Assembly (NCBI GenBank): GCA_023053685.1
Contig: JALIGW010000001.1
Span: 70,461,740 to 70,525,739, forward strand
DNA length: 64,000 bases
Origin: Diadophis punctatus similis
Lineage: Eukaryota > Chordata > Lepidosauria > Squamata > Dipsadidae
Direction of reading: 5' to 3'
Under the pieces are notes generated by a model. The model ran no database searches and was not told the DNA's origin. It worked only from the letters and a program-made list of their open reading frames with translations. Both the position numbers and the translations under genes were made by a program. This document shows, one piece after another, positions 1 through 64,000 of this stretch. How positions within the stretch are numbered: the stretch's first letter is position 1; every line of letters starts with the position of its first letter.

Positions 1-1024
1 GTTTATTGCACTATATTGGTTTTTCCTGTTGGAAAACTGTGCAACACTAAGAAAAAAAAACAAATGAGATTGAGACCTCTGACTTACTTATGGTCCACCA
101 AATAAATTGCAAAACTTTAGTCTTAGGTAATGCTAAATTGCAAAACTTTAGCCTTAAGTCTGACTCTTATTAGAGAAGAGTAAAATACCTCACAAATTTT
201 CCCTGCACATACACAAAGCTAGGGCTATAATTTAGAAACGTTATAATTTAGAAGCATTAAAGTCATGTTATTAGACAAGAGCTGACCTGCTCGAAAAGGT
301 ATTTTCCACCACGAAATATATTTTGATCTTTTTTGTTACTCTCCATCTTTTGATTTTTTTTCCCAAGGGTAAAAAAAAAAGGGGGGGGGAACCAAGTCTG
401 TAATGGTGTGACAATTTAAGGACTGTTGTCCCAGCTAACTCATTATGAAAGCAATTATTCTTTAGATATATCCGAGGGGGGGGGTGTTTACAGAAATTAA
501 TTTAGTAAACTGCACCTACTGGTTGAGCATCTGAGTGAATCCAGCACCCGGCAGAAGAAAAGTGAAATCAGACACACCTGTTGCTAGGACTTTCCAGCTC
601 CCGCTAATCCCACCGAGCCCATTCCTTGTTTCCAAACTATTATAGCATCTTTCAGTAAGATTAAACTATTAGAAAATTGAGGGTGGATCGGCGGGGGGGG
701 GAGACAATCAGGGAGGATATCTGTACTGCACTGGCAAGAACTTCTGGAAAGCGGAAGAAGCCGCCCGTCCTTAACTTGAACATCGAGAAGCTAAGCCGAA
801 ATTCGCCAAGGCTTGGATGGAGGGTGGGAAGGAAGGAAACACAACAATGGAAGACTCGCTGTTTCGGACCGCTGAGAGAAAGCCAGGTATCCTCGGAGGA
901 AGGTAAAAAAGAAAAAAGAAAAAAAAAAGGCCCGGAAGACGCGCCCGGGTTAAGAGCTTAGGGTGGGATGCATCTGCTTACCCGCTGCTCGGGTGGAGGA
1001 GCCCTCGCCTGCCCGGTCACTCAC
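1..1024 (-). other. DESI2: DESI2 intron 1 (5' part)
   Basis: This is the first intron of DESI2, running leftwards from the splice donor GTGAGT at 1024-1019 and out of the window. The stretch 1-650 is AT-rich with short homopolymers (for example the A/G run near 370-390) and I see no exon in it. From about 680 rightwards the DNA becomes GC- and CpG-rich and belongs to the promoter island. Open frames here are unremarkable. Confidence 0.75.
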
Positions 1025-1063
1025 CATGTCGTAGACGTTGAGGACTACCAGCTGGTTCGCCAT
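1025..1063 (-). CDS. DESI2: DESI2 coding exon 1 (13 codons), desumoylating isopeptidase 2
   Basis: Read on the minus strand, the exon encodes MANQLVVLNVYDM and is followed at once by a consensus donor (GTGAGT at 1024-1019). This is the start of DESI2 (PPPDE1); the human protein begins almost identically with one extra glycine after Met. DESI2 is a small cytosolic PPPDE-fold cysteine protease that acts on SUMO or ubiquitin conjugates. The PPPDE core and the catalytic His and Cys lie in later exons outside the window. The start is chosen because it is the first ATG in a CpG island and the peptide matches the family. CATSPERE ends about 10.4 kb upstream in the same orientation, as in the human 1q44 order. 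A 13-residue match is short, but sequence, donor, island and neighbour agree. Confidence 0.88.
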
Positions 1064-1514
1064 CCTTTTCTCCTTTCAAACGCGGGTCCCTCTCAGGCCG
1101 AGGACGGCGGCAGCGGCGGCGGCCTCAGGACGCTCGCGGGCGGATGCCGCCTTTTCGCCCTGCCTCTTGCGGAGGAGTGTGAGGAGGTGGAAGAGGCCGC
1201 CAGCCGCATGGAGCCGCCTCAGTGCGGGGAAGGGGAAGCCGGGGCTGCACCCCCAGGAATCGCACTCGCGCCAAGCGAGGCAGAGAGAGAGAGAAGCGAG
1301 CCTCGAGCGGGGCCCGGCCGGCACGACTCCGCCTCTCCTCTTGCTTCTGGGACCTGGCTGGTCCGACCCGACCGGCCTGCCTTCAGGCGAGAGATCGTGA
1401 CAGTAAACCTTCCTCGAGCATTAGCTGCGTGGTCCCCTTCCACCTCGGTGCCAGCGTTGCAAGTGAAGCTCTCAAGCCAGCCGCACCTTCCACTTGAGGG
1501 CAAATGGACGCCAA

Positions 1515-1533
1515 ACTACAATTCCCAGCATAC
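1515..1533 (+). promoter_or_regulatory. Putative ZNF143 (Staf) binding site
   Basis: The sequence ACTACAATTCCCAGCATAC closely matches the long ZNF143/Staf recognition motif found in many CpG-island promoters. It lies about 450 bp upstream of the DESI2 start codon at the edge of the CpG-rich block. A weaker copy of the core (CTACAATTCCCAGTA) occurs at about 2275-2289. Binding is inferred from the motif only. Confidence 0.55.
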
Positions 1534-1539
1534 ACTACA

Positions 1540-2722
1540 GCAGGAACCCAAGTCCCAGTATGGCGTTCACCCCGATAGGTGAAATACGAATTCTATCCGC
1601 ATTCCACTTTGTCAGAGGAAAAGGCTTGGAACGTTTGAGGGTTCGCTGCAACTTGAACTGTTCTCAGTGAAATACAATATAATGCTGCTCCGTAATCCCA
1701 TATTGCAAAGATATGTAAGAATCACGATTGATGACTAGCTCAAGATTTCAACCTTACCGCCACTTGTTATGCCCATAACTAGGTAACGTGAGGTGTTTAC
1801 TCATGAGACTAGATAACTAGAGTTGCCAACTCTTGAGAAGCAGAATATTTTGCCAGAACATTTCATATTTTTCATTAGCTGAGACTTCCAAGGAGCTAAT
1901 TAGGTACAATGGTTTAGAATTATAATGGATACGGAGTCCAAAAACCTGAAGTGAATTAACAATTCTTGTGCAAAATAAAGTCCTAAATACCGAAAACTAT
2001 TTTTTCTTTCAGCAGTTCAATATAAGAGAGAGGAGCCATTGCTGCAGTAGCTATTATTAATTTGAGGTCAAAAGCCTTTGCCAATCTACAAATCATTCTG
2101 AAATCTATTAATACCTATCTAGTAAACAGCTGTCATTCATTCAGACTCCTCATGCCCATTTGCTGCAGGTTGTTTGACCTGTTGTGAGGAAAATAGGAGG
2201 AAGATGTGTTAGATATACTTGCTGCCTCAAGTTATTTGTGAAAATAACGAAGATGGGATATGAGTAAATAAACTCTACAATTCCCAGTACATAGAATAGA
2301 CAAGGTAGAAGATGCTGCTAAATAAAAGTTGCTGCCAATTCTCACTTCTACCAACTGCCTTCTCAATACTTGTTTCTTTCCTGCCTATAATTATCTCAGG
2401 TACAGAGATACTTGGAAGAACAAAGTTGCAATCCCAATTATCAAAATAACTATGGTGGAATTAATGTGCTGCTGCTGCTACAAAACAACAAAAAAAAAAC
2501 CCTGTGTGCTTTGAGTTTGGACATATTTGGGCTTTGCCCCCTGACAGGTTTGTGAGCTTATGTAATGAAAGTATTACTGCCCGTCTTGCATCACAGAAAT
2601 AGTACTAAACAATGGTACCTTGGTACTCAATTGCTTTAAAACTCATCAAATTTGATACACAATGCATTTCAACGTGAACATTTTGTCCCGGTATTCATTG
2701 ATTGTTTGGTACTCAATGCATA
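1540..2722. other. Intergenic, nothing assigned
   Basis: AT-rich single-copy-looking DNA upstream of DESI2. It holds a few short homopolymers and the second weak ZNF143-like core near 2275-2289. I see no exon, RNA gene or transposon end in it. Confidence 0.5.
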
Positions 2723-2730
2723 AGCTAGAA

Positions 2731-4683
<1,953 letters not shown>

Positions 4684-4879
4684 AGCTAGAACTTGTCAGT
4701 GTCAATGCCTTGTGACTCACTACATTATTCCTTTTGGGGAAAGTTTGTTTGATAATCATTGTTTTTGGTACTCATTGCATCTTCTGAAATCAATTAAAAA
4801 TGAGTACCAAAGTACCACTGTATTTCAAAAAACACTAGATAGTAAGCTCATAATCACTCAAAATTAAAGAGAAAATATA

Positions 4880-7270
4880 TAAATCTTTATCTTTATAATT
4901 ACTTTTAAAAATTTCTTTAACATGCATTTCTGTATCCTTTTTTAAAAAAACATGTTTTATTTGCAATTTTCTTTTCACACCATACATATTTTGTGAAGTT
5001 TATTGACTGGGTCAAATCTTTTTTAAATAACACTAACAATAATAATACAAATAAGTATGTGTAATCCTAATCTTCCAATTTCAATACTATTCTCTCTTTA
5101 TAATTCTTTATCATTTTCCCCATTAATTCATTTAAATATAGATAACATTTCTTTGCACCATGTATTTGTTATCCCCTACTAAATTACTAATTTAATATTT
5201 TAAAAATTATTCATTATTCCACCATAACTTCAATATTCGAAATGTGTAGGATTACTACCGTAGTAAAGCCAAATATTAACAATATTTAATCAGTCCCGGG
5301 AGTGTATCTCAAAATACCCACAATTTCTAATCCTTAATATTTTAAATTCACAATATATTTTAACACACTATTAATGTTGATAATACAATTAGATTACCTA
5401 ATCCTAAATTTCCATCTACTAAGCTTAACTTATTTTTAGTTATAATAAGTTGTATTGTCTGTTAATATATATACTGCTATTTTCCCTATTTGTATTTTTC
5501 CATTTTATTAATATATTTTCTCATTATCCATCATCAACCTTTTTGAAATTCCATCATTTATTGATTGTTTAGTCAGCCTTTTATCTCTCTCTCTCTTGGA
5601 ATCTTGTAGCTCTTTTTGATATTTTTGCACCTACTGATCATTCCCTTCTGGGTGCCATTTGTCTCTTTCTGCTGTATTATTTGAACACCCATCCACAAGA
5701 CTTCCTTTAAAAAAAGAGTTTCTTTTTTTCCTCTAAATCTTTCTTTTTTAAAAGAGATTTTTCTTTTTTCTCTCTATTCTATTATAAACTTTTAAGGAGT
5801 TATCTGGTTGATTCCTACTTATTAATCCTTTCTCTTCTTTATCTTCTTGCATCTCATTTTGATTTTTCCCTTCCACTGCTTCTTCTAATTTCACATCTAT
5901 TTCCTGAATATCATGTTGCTCTTTTCCCCCAATTGTTAAGTGACTTCGACATTCATTTCTATGTCTTTAAACAATCCCCTTGTCTTCTTATTGTTCTTTA
6001 TAGTTTCACGCACACGCACATTTTTTAACATCAAGAATATTTCTTCATATGCCTCTATCATCCCCTGTAAATCCATTTTATAACAGTTTAATAAAAATTT
6101 CTCAGTATATTTCTAATGTTCCATCATCTCAATATTTAAAAACTCCTGCTTAATAAAATTTCATCAATCCCATAATTATACCTCCAAAACCCCTAAATTT
6201 ATGATTTTTAAAATTCTTTAGTAATTTACAGCCTTGTAGTTTTCCAATTATATATCTTCCCAATTGTCAAAAATTTTAAAGTCTTATTTAACTTTCCTTC
6301 TTTTTTCTTTTCTTCTATCACCTTTTTTCTTTTGTCTCATAGAACCTTGTTAAATAACATTAATAGTCCAAATCCAAATTAATCCACTAGATTCCTCCAA
6401 TCTTTCAGATCCATAATCCAATAGCCAATTTTAATAAAACTTAGTTATTTGCAAGTTTGTTCATTTTAGAAATCTTCAGAAGGGAAAAAAACCTCATTAA
6501 GTATTTTCAAATTATCCAAATCATCTTCTAACATAAAGTCAAGGTCAGTCCGTCTTCCAGATGTTGTTACTTCCATTCTGTGTATTAGACTTTGTGTATA
6601 TTGGGTTCACTTTCACTAAATATACTGTGGCTATAGTGCTGTAGTACTTCTCTTCTTCCAGTAGATGGCTCTCTTGTTCCCAAATCCAACATTAAACAAT
6701 CTGTCAAAAACAGCTGATTATCCATAAATCTAGGGGATTTTGAAATACAAATAAGCAAGACAGTTTCTCCCGAAATCCAACTTTCCAATTGTTTAAGCTT
6801 TTTTCAGACTTTCATTGTTTTAAAGCTTCCCTTGGGCTTCTTTTCCCTCTTGATTTTCAGTTTTTTCCCCCTCTCCATGTATTTAACTGCCGCTTTCTTA
6901 GGCTTGGAAGTTCTCTCTTAAAATTCTTGTACTTAAATCAGGTCTTTAGAGTAAAAGTTGGTAATTATTTCACCCAGTTTCAATGCTCTGTCCATGAACC
7001 GCTCCAGCACAAATCTTACAGTCCCAGTTGTCCCAGCTTTGTGACTGCCAAAAATGGCCATTGTCCCTGCTGCTGTTCGGGAGAGCTTGCTTCAGACCTA
7101 ACGAGGACATTGCGAGTTCCTCGTGGTCAACAAAGCGCCTCTCCTTCCTTCACCGCCCCTACAAGGCAACTATGACCCCATAGGGTCTCGCAACAGCGGT
7201 TACCAGCTGGATTTCACAAGGCTATTTTCCAGCCGTTCTCGCTGCGACGTCAACCGGAAGTCGCATTTCT
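4880..7270 (-). mobile_element. L1-like LINE 5' portion (5'UTR and ORF1-like), decayed
   Basis: The minus strand reads as A-rich, Lys/Glu/Asn-coding DNA like that at 36550-39130. One shared patch (about 6030-6070, reverse strand) carries a TTAAAAAAT(A/G)TGCGTG-type stretch followed by GTGAAACT, matched at about 38310-38340. Another shared phrase, AGAGAGCCATCT, is at about 6660 here and about 37965 there. The right end (7060-7270) is GC- and CpG-rich, as a LINE 5'UTR promoter would be, and includes a CGACGTCA site. No full ORF survives. The L1 label rests on overall composition and layout; another non-LTR clade is possible. Confidence 0.45.
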
Positions 7271-7379
7271 GTATCCTTAATTGCATGATTTATGGCATAT
7301 ATCCTTTTCCCATTTTTTATCTGAAGGTATGTTCTGACCTGGTAGTTTCAGCTCTGAAGTAGAAGTGTTGAATATTTGT

Positions 7380-7733
7380 GTCTGAAATCTTATTTATTAC
7401 TTATTTATTAAACAAATTTATATAGCCACCCAACTCAATCATAGGTAACTCCAAGCGGCTTACAACATTTAAAAATCCACTGCATAATAAAAACCTATAA
7501 AAATCCCTACCCCACGCCACCAGCATGGCAGCAACAATACAATCAAATCAACCACTTTATCAACTCCATCTCTACTTGTGGTCCCAGGCCCACTGATGAA
7601 ACCATGTTTTTAGCGCCTTAAAGGAAAGCAACAGGGTGGAGGATAATTATACATCAGAGGGAAGGATGTTCCATAGAGAAGGGGTCACCACTGAGAAGGC
7701 CCTTTTTTTGTGGTATGATGAAATACCGTATTT
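7380..7733 (-). mobile_element. LINE 3' end fragment with AAAT-type tail (L2-like)
   Basis: On the minus strand the segment ends in GAGTTGGGTGGC followed by an ATAAATAAATA tail. This resembles the 3' end of the L2-type LINE at 28023-30231, which reads GAGTTGGGCGGC before its AAAT tail. It is truncated where the MITE at 7736 begins. No usable frame remains. Confidence 0.5.
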
Positions 7734-7735
7734 TT

Positions 7736-8483
7736 GGAGTATAAGACGCACCTTTTTCCTCCCTAAAAGTGGCTGAAAATTTGGGTGCGTCTTATACTTC
7801 GAATGTAGCTTTTTTTTCCCCAGCCCTAACTAGGTGCTAACAGATCTTCCCAGCTCTTACCTTGCAGGCTCTTTCATTGTTACTCTCTCAGAAGAAGATT
7901 TTTTTTAAGTCCTAACCAGGGGATAAAATAATGTGCTAAAGCTGCTCTGAATAAGTTTTTTTCTAGCCCTAACCAGGTGTTAACTATTTTCCCAGCTCTT
8001 ACTGGCTTGCAGGTTCTTTCATTGTTATTCTCTCAGAAGAAGATTTTTTTAAGTCCTAACCAGGAGATAAAATAATGTGCTGAAGCTGCTCCGAATAAGT
8101 TTTTTTCTAGCCCTAACTAGGTGCTAACTATCTTCCCAGCTCTTACTGGCTTGCAGGCTCTTTCATTGTTACTCTCTCAGAAGACTGTTTTTCCAGCCCT
8201 AAGTCTTTGCAGGGTTTTTTTCATTGCTCTACTTGCTCTGAATAAGTTTTTTTCTAGCCCTAACCAGGTGCTAACAATCTTCCCAGCTCTTACTGGCTTG
8301 CATGCTGTTTCATTGTTACTCTCTCAGAAGAAGGTTTTTTTAAGTCCTAACCAGGGGATAAAATAATGTGCTGAAGCTGACCAGACTAAGGACGCTAGCC
8401 AGATGAATACCTGGTAGGCAGATTGTTTTCCCCTATTTTCCTCCCAAAAAACTAAGGTGCGTCTTATACTCCGAAAAATACGG
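7736..8483. mobile_element. MITE with ATAAGACGCAC-type inverted ends and internal tandem repeat
   Basis: The inverted ends, about 33 bp each, begin CCGTATTTTTGGAGTATAAG and end with the reverse complement of that form. They are flanked by TA on both sides (7734-7735 and 8484-8485), consistent with Tc1/mariner-like TA duplication. The interior is four copies of a roughly 144-bp unit (anchor AGCCCTAAC at 7822, 7965, 8109 and 8256), the third or fourth partial. There is no transposase. Related ends occur at 56394 and 58093, and a variant at 59585. Confidence 0.8.
7815..8400 (+). repeat. Tandem repeat of about 144 bp, four copies
   Basis: The anchor AGCCCTAAC recurs at spacings of 143, 144 and 147 bp, each followed by GGTGCTAAC/GGTGTTAAC and TTCCCAGCTCTTAC. 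Units are similar but carry substitutions and one internal deletion (around 8180-8240). The array fills the body of the MITE at 7736-8483. Confidence 0.85.
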
Positions 8484-8485
8484 TA

Positions 8486-9435
8486 CTTGTAAGTTACATC
8501 CACTGAACTACTAACTAACCGCATATAGACGGGAGGTTGAACAACGAGCCTCATGGTGCAACCAGAACAATCTGGAACTGAACACACTAAAAACCGTAGA
8601 AATGGTGGTAGACTTTAGGAGAAATCCTCCCATTCTACCACCTCTTACAATACTAGACAACACAGTATCAACAGCAGAGACCTTCAAATTTCTAGCTTCT
8701 ATCATATCTCAAGACCTAAAATGGTCACCTAACATCAAAAACATTATCAAAAAAGCACAACAAAGAATGTTCTTTGTGCACCAACTCAGGAAGCTCAAAC
8801 TGCCCAAGGAGCTGCTGATACAGTTCTACAGAGGAATTATTGAGTCTGTCATCTGCACCTCTATAACTGCCTGGTTTGGCTCTGCAACCCAACAAGACAA
8901 ACACAGACTTCAGAGGATAATCAGAACTGCAGAAAAAACAATTACTGCCAACCTGCCTTCCATTGAGGACCTGTATACTGCACGAGTCAAAAAGAGGGCC
9001 GTGAAAATATTACTGACCCCTCGCATCCTGGACATAAACTGTTTCAACTCCTAACCTCACAACGACGCTATAGAGCACTGCACACCAAGACAACTAGACA
9101 CAAGAACAGTTTTTTCCCTAACACCATCACTCTGCTAAACAAATAATGCCCTCACCATTGTCAAACTATTCACTAAGGCTGCATTACTATTACTATTAGT
9201 CTTCTCATTGTTCCTATCACCCATCTCCTCCCACTTATAACTTGTTGCTTGTATCCTTACAATTTATATCAATATTGATTGTTTCCTGATTGCTTATTTG
9301 TACCCTATGACAATCATTAAGTGTTGTACCTTATGATTCTTGACAAATGTATCTTTTCTTTTATGTATACTGAGAGCATATGCACCAAAGACAAATTCCT
9401 TGTGTGTCCAATCACACTTGACCAATAAAGAATTC
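8486..9435 (+). mobile_element. CR1-L3 (snake type) LINE 3' portion
   Basis: This 5'-truncated LINE carries the end of the reverse transcriptase ORF, a 3'UTR and the terminal phrase GACCAATAAAGAATTC followed directly by an AATAG-type microsatellite. That ending is the described hallmark of the snake L3/CR1 family that seeds AATAG arrays. The left side abuts the MITE at 7736-8483. Confidence 0.75.
8602..9054 (+). pseudogene. C-terminal reverse transcriptase remnant of CR1-L3 LINE
   Basis: A 150-codon open stretch covers the thumb and C-terminal region of a non-LTR reverse transcriptase. It begins near the VVDFRR motif, continues through KKAQQRMFFVHQLRKL and the FYRGIIES ... AWFG segment, and ends in a run that normally finishes ...RRYR...NSFFP. 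The frame stops at 9054, but recognisable codons for that last part continue in pieces to about 9150, so the copy is dead. The catalytic (F/Y)ADD block is missing because of 5' truncation. Confidence 0.7.
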
Positions 9436-9545
9436 CATTCTATTCTATTCTGTTCTGTTCTGTTCTGTTCTGTTCTGTTCTGTTCTGTTCTATTCTATTC
9501 TATTCTATTCTATTCTATTCTATTCTATTCTATTCTATTCTATTC
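9436..9545 (+). repeat. (TTCTA)n/(TTCTG)n microsatellite, AATAG class
   Basis: About twenty pentamer units start exactly at the 3' end of the CR1-L3 LINE, with a central block of TTCTG variants flanked by TTCTA. The array has grown from the LINE tail. Confidence 0.95.
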
Positions 9546-9778
9546 GCAACAGCACTTAGACATATATACTGCTTTACACTGCTTTACAGCCCTCTCTAAA
9601 CGGTTTTACACAGTCAGCATATTGACCCCAACAATTTGGGTCTTAATTTTACCACCTCGGAAGGATGGACGGCTGAGTCAACCTTGAGCCTGGTGAGATT
9701 TGAACTTCATAATTTGAGGCAGCTGGCAGTCAGCAAAAGTAGCCTGCAGTACTGAATTCCCAATGCACCACCGTGGCT
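9546..9778 (-). mobile_element. tRNA-derived squamate SINE (Sauria-like), reverse orientation
   Basis: The reverse complement follows the full SINE at 42779-43023: a tRNA-like head with a GTGG box on the right, the GAGTCAGCC-type middle (GGCTGAGTCAACCTTGAGCC here), then CCCAAATTGTTGGGGTCAAT, then the TAAGTGCT tail on the left. It sits directly against the AATAG array. Confidence 0.75.
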
Positions 9779-9887
9779 AATAATGTGCTCTGCAGGTTGT
9801 ACAGTTCTCTTTGGTACAAAATGTGGAATTTCCCTTTAGTATTTGTGGATTGAGACCAGGTCATATAATAAACTATACTCTCTATAG

Positions 9888-10196
9888 TAGTGGTGAAATA
9901 CAATTTTTTTTTACTACCGGTTCTGTGGGCGTGGCTTGGTGGGCATGGTGTGGCTTGGTGGGCATGGCTTGGTGGGCATGGCAGGGGAAGAATACTGCAA
10001 AATCTCCATTCCCTCCCCACTCCTGAGGGAAGGATATTGCAAAATCTCCATTCCCACCTTACTCGGGGGCCAACCAGAGGTGATATTTGCTGGTTCTCCA
10101 AACTACTCAAAATTTCCGCTACCGGTTCTCTGAACTACTCAAAATTTCCGCTACCGGTTCTCCAGAACCTGTCAGAACCTGCTTGATTTCACCCCA
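9888..10196. mobile_element. hAT-type MITE, (C/T)AGTGGTGAAAT ends
   Basis: About 310 bp between TAGTGGTGAAAT and ATTTCACCCC. The interior contains a GTGGGCATGGCTTG-type short tandem, two CTACCGGTTCTC units and an AAATCTCCATTCCC duplicate. The same family, in the opposite orientation, forms the element at 50462-51508. No clear 8-bp duplication is visible at this copy, so its exact ends are approximate. Confidence 0.65.
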
Positions 10197-10199
10197 AAA

Positions 10200-11474
10200 T
10201 GTTTGAGAAAAGCACAAAGGGACCTATGTCCACTGTCAACTTTGAAAGCTCCTAAAATGACACTAGCCCGTCATTCTCTCCCAGCCCATTCTCTCCTAGC
10301 TCAACCTACATCACAAGCTTGTTATGGGGACTAGAAGGAGGCAATACTATTCTGTGTTATCTTAAACTCCTGAAAAATAGGACATATATGTCTCAAATAA
10401 GTAAATGCCCATTACCTGGCACATTGATTTATAATTTAAATTTCTAGGATTGCCCAACTGTCAATTCTCTATGGCTTACAGAGATTAACAACTGAAAAAT
10501 AATACATTTTTCAGGAGGGTGAACTTAGCACTTATACCATGTTCACTTTCTCTAGGGGTATAAGCCCCATCCTAGGCCAGGGTCTAGGCAAAGAGCCAGG
10601 TCTTCTAGAATCTTTTAAAGAACAGATCTGGTGTATATAATATTGTAAATACATATGCTTCCTTAAACTTAGCACAGAAATAACTGTAATGTCATTTCCT
10701 TGGTAGCAGCAGAGAAATAGTTTTCACTGCCTTTGTAGGGAAACTTTTTGAACTTCCCAGTCTAGCATATATCTGTGGGTTTTCCCAGCCTCCCATTCAA
10801 ATAGCACATGTTCTGGCTTAGATATATTACGCAGATATTAAAATACATCAGTAAAGCAATAAATGCTATGGACTTATATTTTATTTAAAACGGTAAAAAC
10901 ATTCAATCACATAGTCAACTGAATTTTATTTAGACCTTTTTATCAATACTTATATATTGTAAGTGGCAGACAATTTGACATATATTAACATGAGGTTAAA
11001 TATTTCTTATTGCATTAAATTGGACTATTCTTTTAAATTGACTTCGAGCACTTCCGTTTGGCAACACGGAAAAGGTGCATCGACGTTACCACCTAATGAC
11101 AATTATTTACTGCATATAGTAATGTAACCTTTTTATACTAGTTATCCTTTATGGTAGGTAGTACTTCTGTTAAATAATGGGAAGGTATATTAAGAAAAGA
11201 CAGAAAAAGTTAAAAAATTTAGAAAAACGAACAATGGTTGCCTTATCCAACCTAAGTATTCTCCAAATGCATAGCCGACAATCTGGGAATCTAAATGTAA
11301 ATTTTTGAAGGGTGCTGTGGATGGTAAAATATGATCTATGGCAGGCAAAATATCTCAACGTTTAAAATCCACAATAATAATAAAAGATATTTTTAAGATT
11401 GTATTAACTCCTGGAAAAGTAAACAGTTGAATAACATTTTTCTTATAAGTTAAATATAGAAATTAGCTGAAAAT
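10200..11474. other. Intergenic between CATSPERE 3' end and repeats, nothing assigned
   Basis: AT-rich unique-looking DNA downstream of the CATSPERE stop codon. The part near 11300-11474 may include the CATSPERE 3' untranslated region. No other gene or repeat is recognised. Confidence 0.5.
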
Positions 11475-11480
11475 TTTATT
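11475..11480 (-). terminator. CATSPERE: CATSPERE polyadenylation signal AATAAA
   Basis: AATAAA on the minus strand lies 17 bp past the CATSPERE stop codon (11500-11498). The 3'UTR would be very short, as for some testis genes. A more distal site cannot be excluded. Confidence 0.5.
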
Positions 11481-11497
11481 TCATCCAATGTGATAAA

Positions 11498-63874
<52,377 letters not shown>

Positions 63875-64000
63875 CTAACATAAGCATTATTGTAGCATAC
63901 ACATCAGCAGCCATGTTTTCCCCCCCAGTATCAGATAAGGCAGGTGAAATTATAACAAAGTACACTAAGCCACTAGTATTTAGACATTGAGAAAAATCCC

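Larger units (their letters stand above)
690..1535 (-). promoter_or_regulatory. DESI2: CpG-rich promoter and 5'UTR of DESI2
   Basis: The block is much richer in G+C and CpG than its surroundings and encloses the DESI2 start codon at 1063-1061. It contains many GC boxes and GCC/GGC runs, typical of the TATA-less CpG-island promoter of a housekeeping vertebrate gene. The transcription start should lie between about 1070 and 1500 on the minus strand; no TATA box is evident. Open frames on both strands across this block are a by-product of the high GC content and are not called as genes. Exact island limits and transcription start were not computed. Confidence 0.7.

Noticed and set aside
968..1582. 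A 204-codon plus-strand frame and others in the CpG island
   Set aside because: High GC keeps several frames open at once; no family motif, and the strand opposite to DESI2 shows no splice structure.
7815..8400. CRISPR-like regular repeat
   Set aside because: The repeats are 144-bp head-to-tail units without unique spacers, inside a eukaryotic MITE.

Overview
The window is vertebrate nuclear DNA, most likely from a snake. It shows vertebrate-style split exons, a CpG-rich promoter, RTE-BovB and CR1 LINEs, tRNA-derived squamate SINEs, a CR1-L3 LINE ending in an (AATAG)n microsatellite (a known snake trait), a DIRS retroelement, a Helitron and many hAT and other short DNA transposons. These family calls come from recognition; no search was run.

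Only two host genes are visible, both on the minus strand. At the left edge (1025-1063) is coding exon 1 of DESI2, with a CpG-rich promoter to its right. From 63874 down to 11498 lie 14 exons that I identify as the C-terminal two thirds of CATSPERE, a subunit of the sperm CatSper calcium channel. The exon phases join without conflict (2,001 nt, 666 codons plus stop), so the gene looks intact here. The human order CATSPERE then DESI2, in the same orientation, is kept. The N-terminal CATSPERE exons should lie beyond base 64000.

Nearly everything else is repeats. 1.5-11.5 kb is intergenic: a 1.95-kb hAT element full of microsatellite, an L1-like fragment, a MITE with a 144-bp tandem repeat, a CR1-L3 LINE, a SINE and a hAT MITE. 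12-17 kb is intronic, with a palindromic hAT MITE. 17447-23287 is a nearly complete DIRS retroelement (gag-like, RT-RNase H-methyltransferase, tyrosine recombinase) with perfect 116-bp inverted ends and a circle-junction sequence. 25-30.4 kb is a BovB LINE broken by a solo LTR, an AAAT-tailed repeat and a nearly full-coding L2-type LINE. 30.7-41 kb holds another solo LTR, CR1 pieces, an R4-like LINE fragment, a long (TA)n tract, a hAT MITE, L1-like segments and foldback DNA. 45.3-48.2 kb is a decayed CR1. 48543-49364 is a Helitron with both ends. 49.5-51.9 kb is a four-level transposon nest. 55-63.6 kb holds more MITEs, one of which has inserted about 9 bp upstream of a CATSPERE exon, and a CR1 split by a microsatellite-rich element.

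No wholly new gene system was found. The strongest points for follow-up are the intact CATSPERE frame, the DIRS circle junction, the MITE beside the CATSPERE splice acceptor, the Helitron with defined ends, and a cassette shared by two unrelated transposon types.
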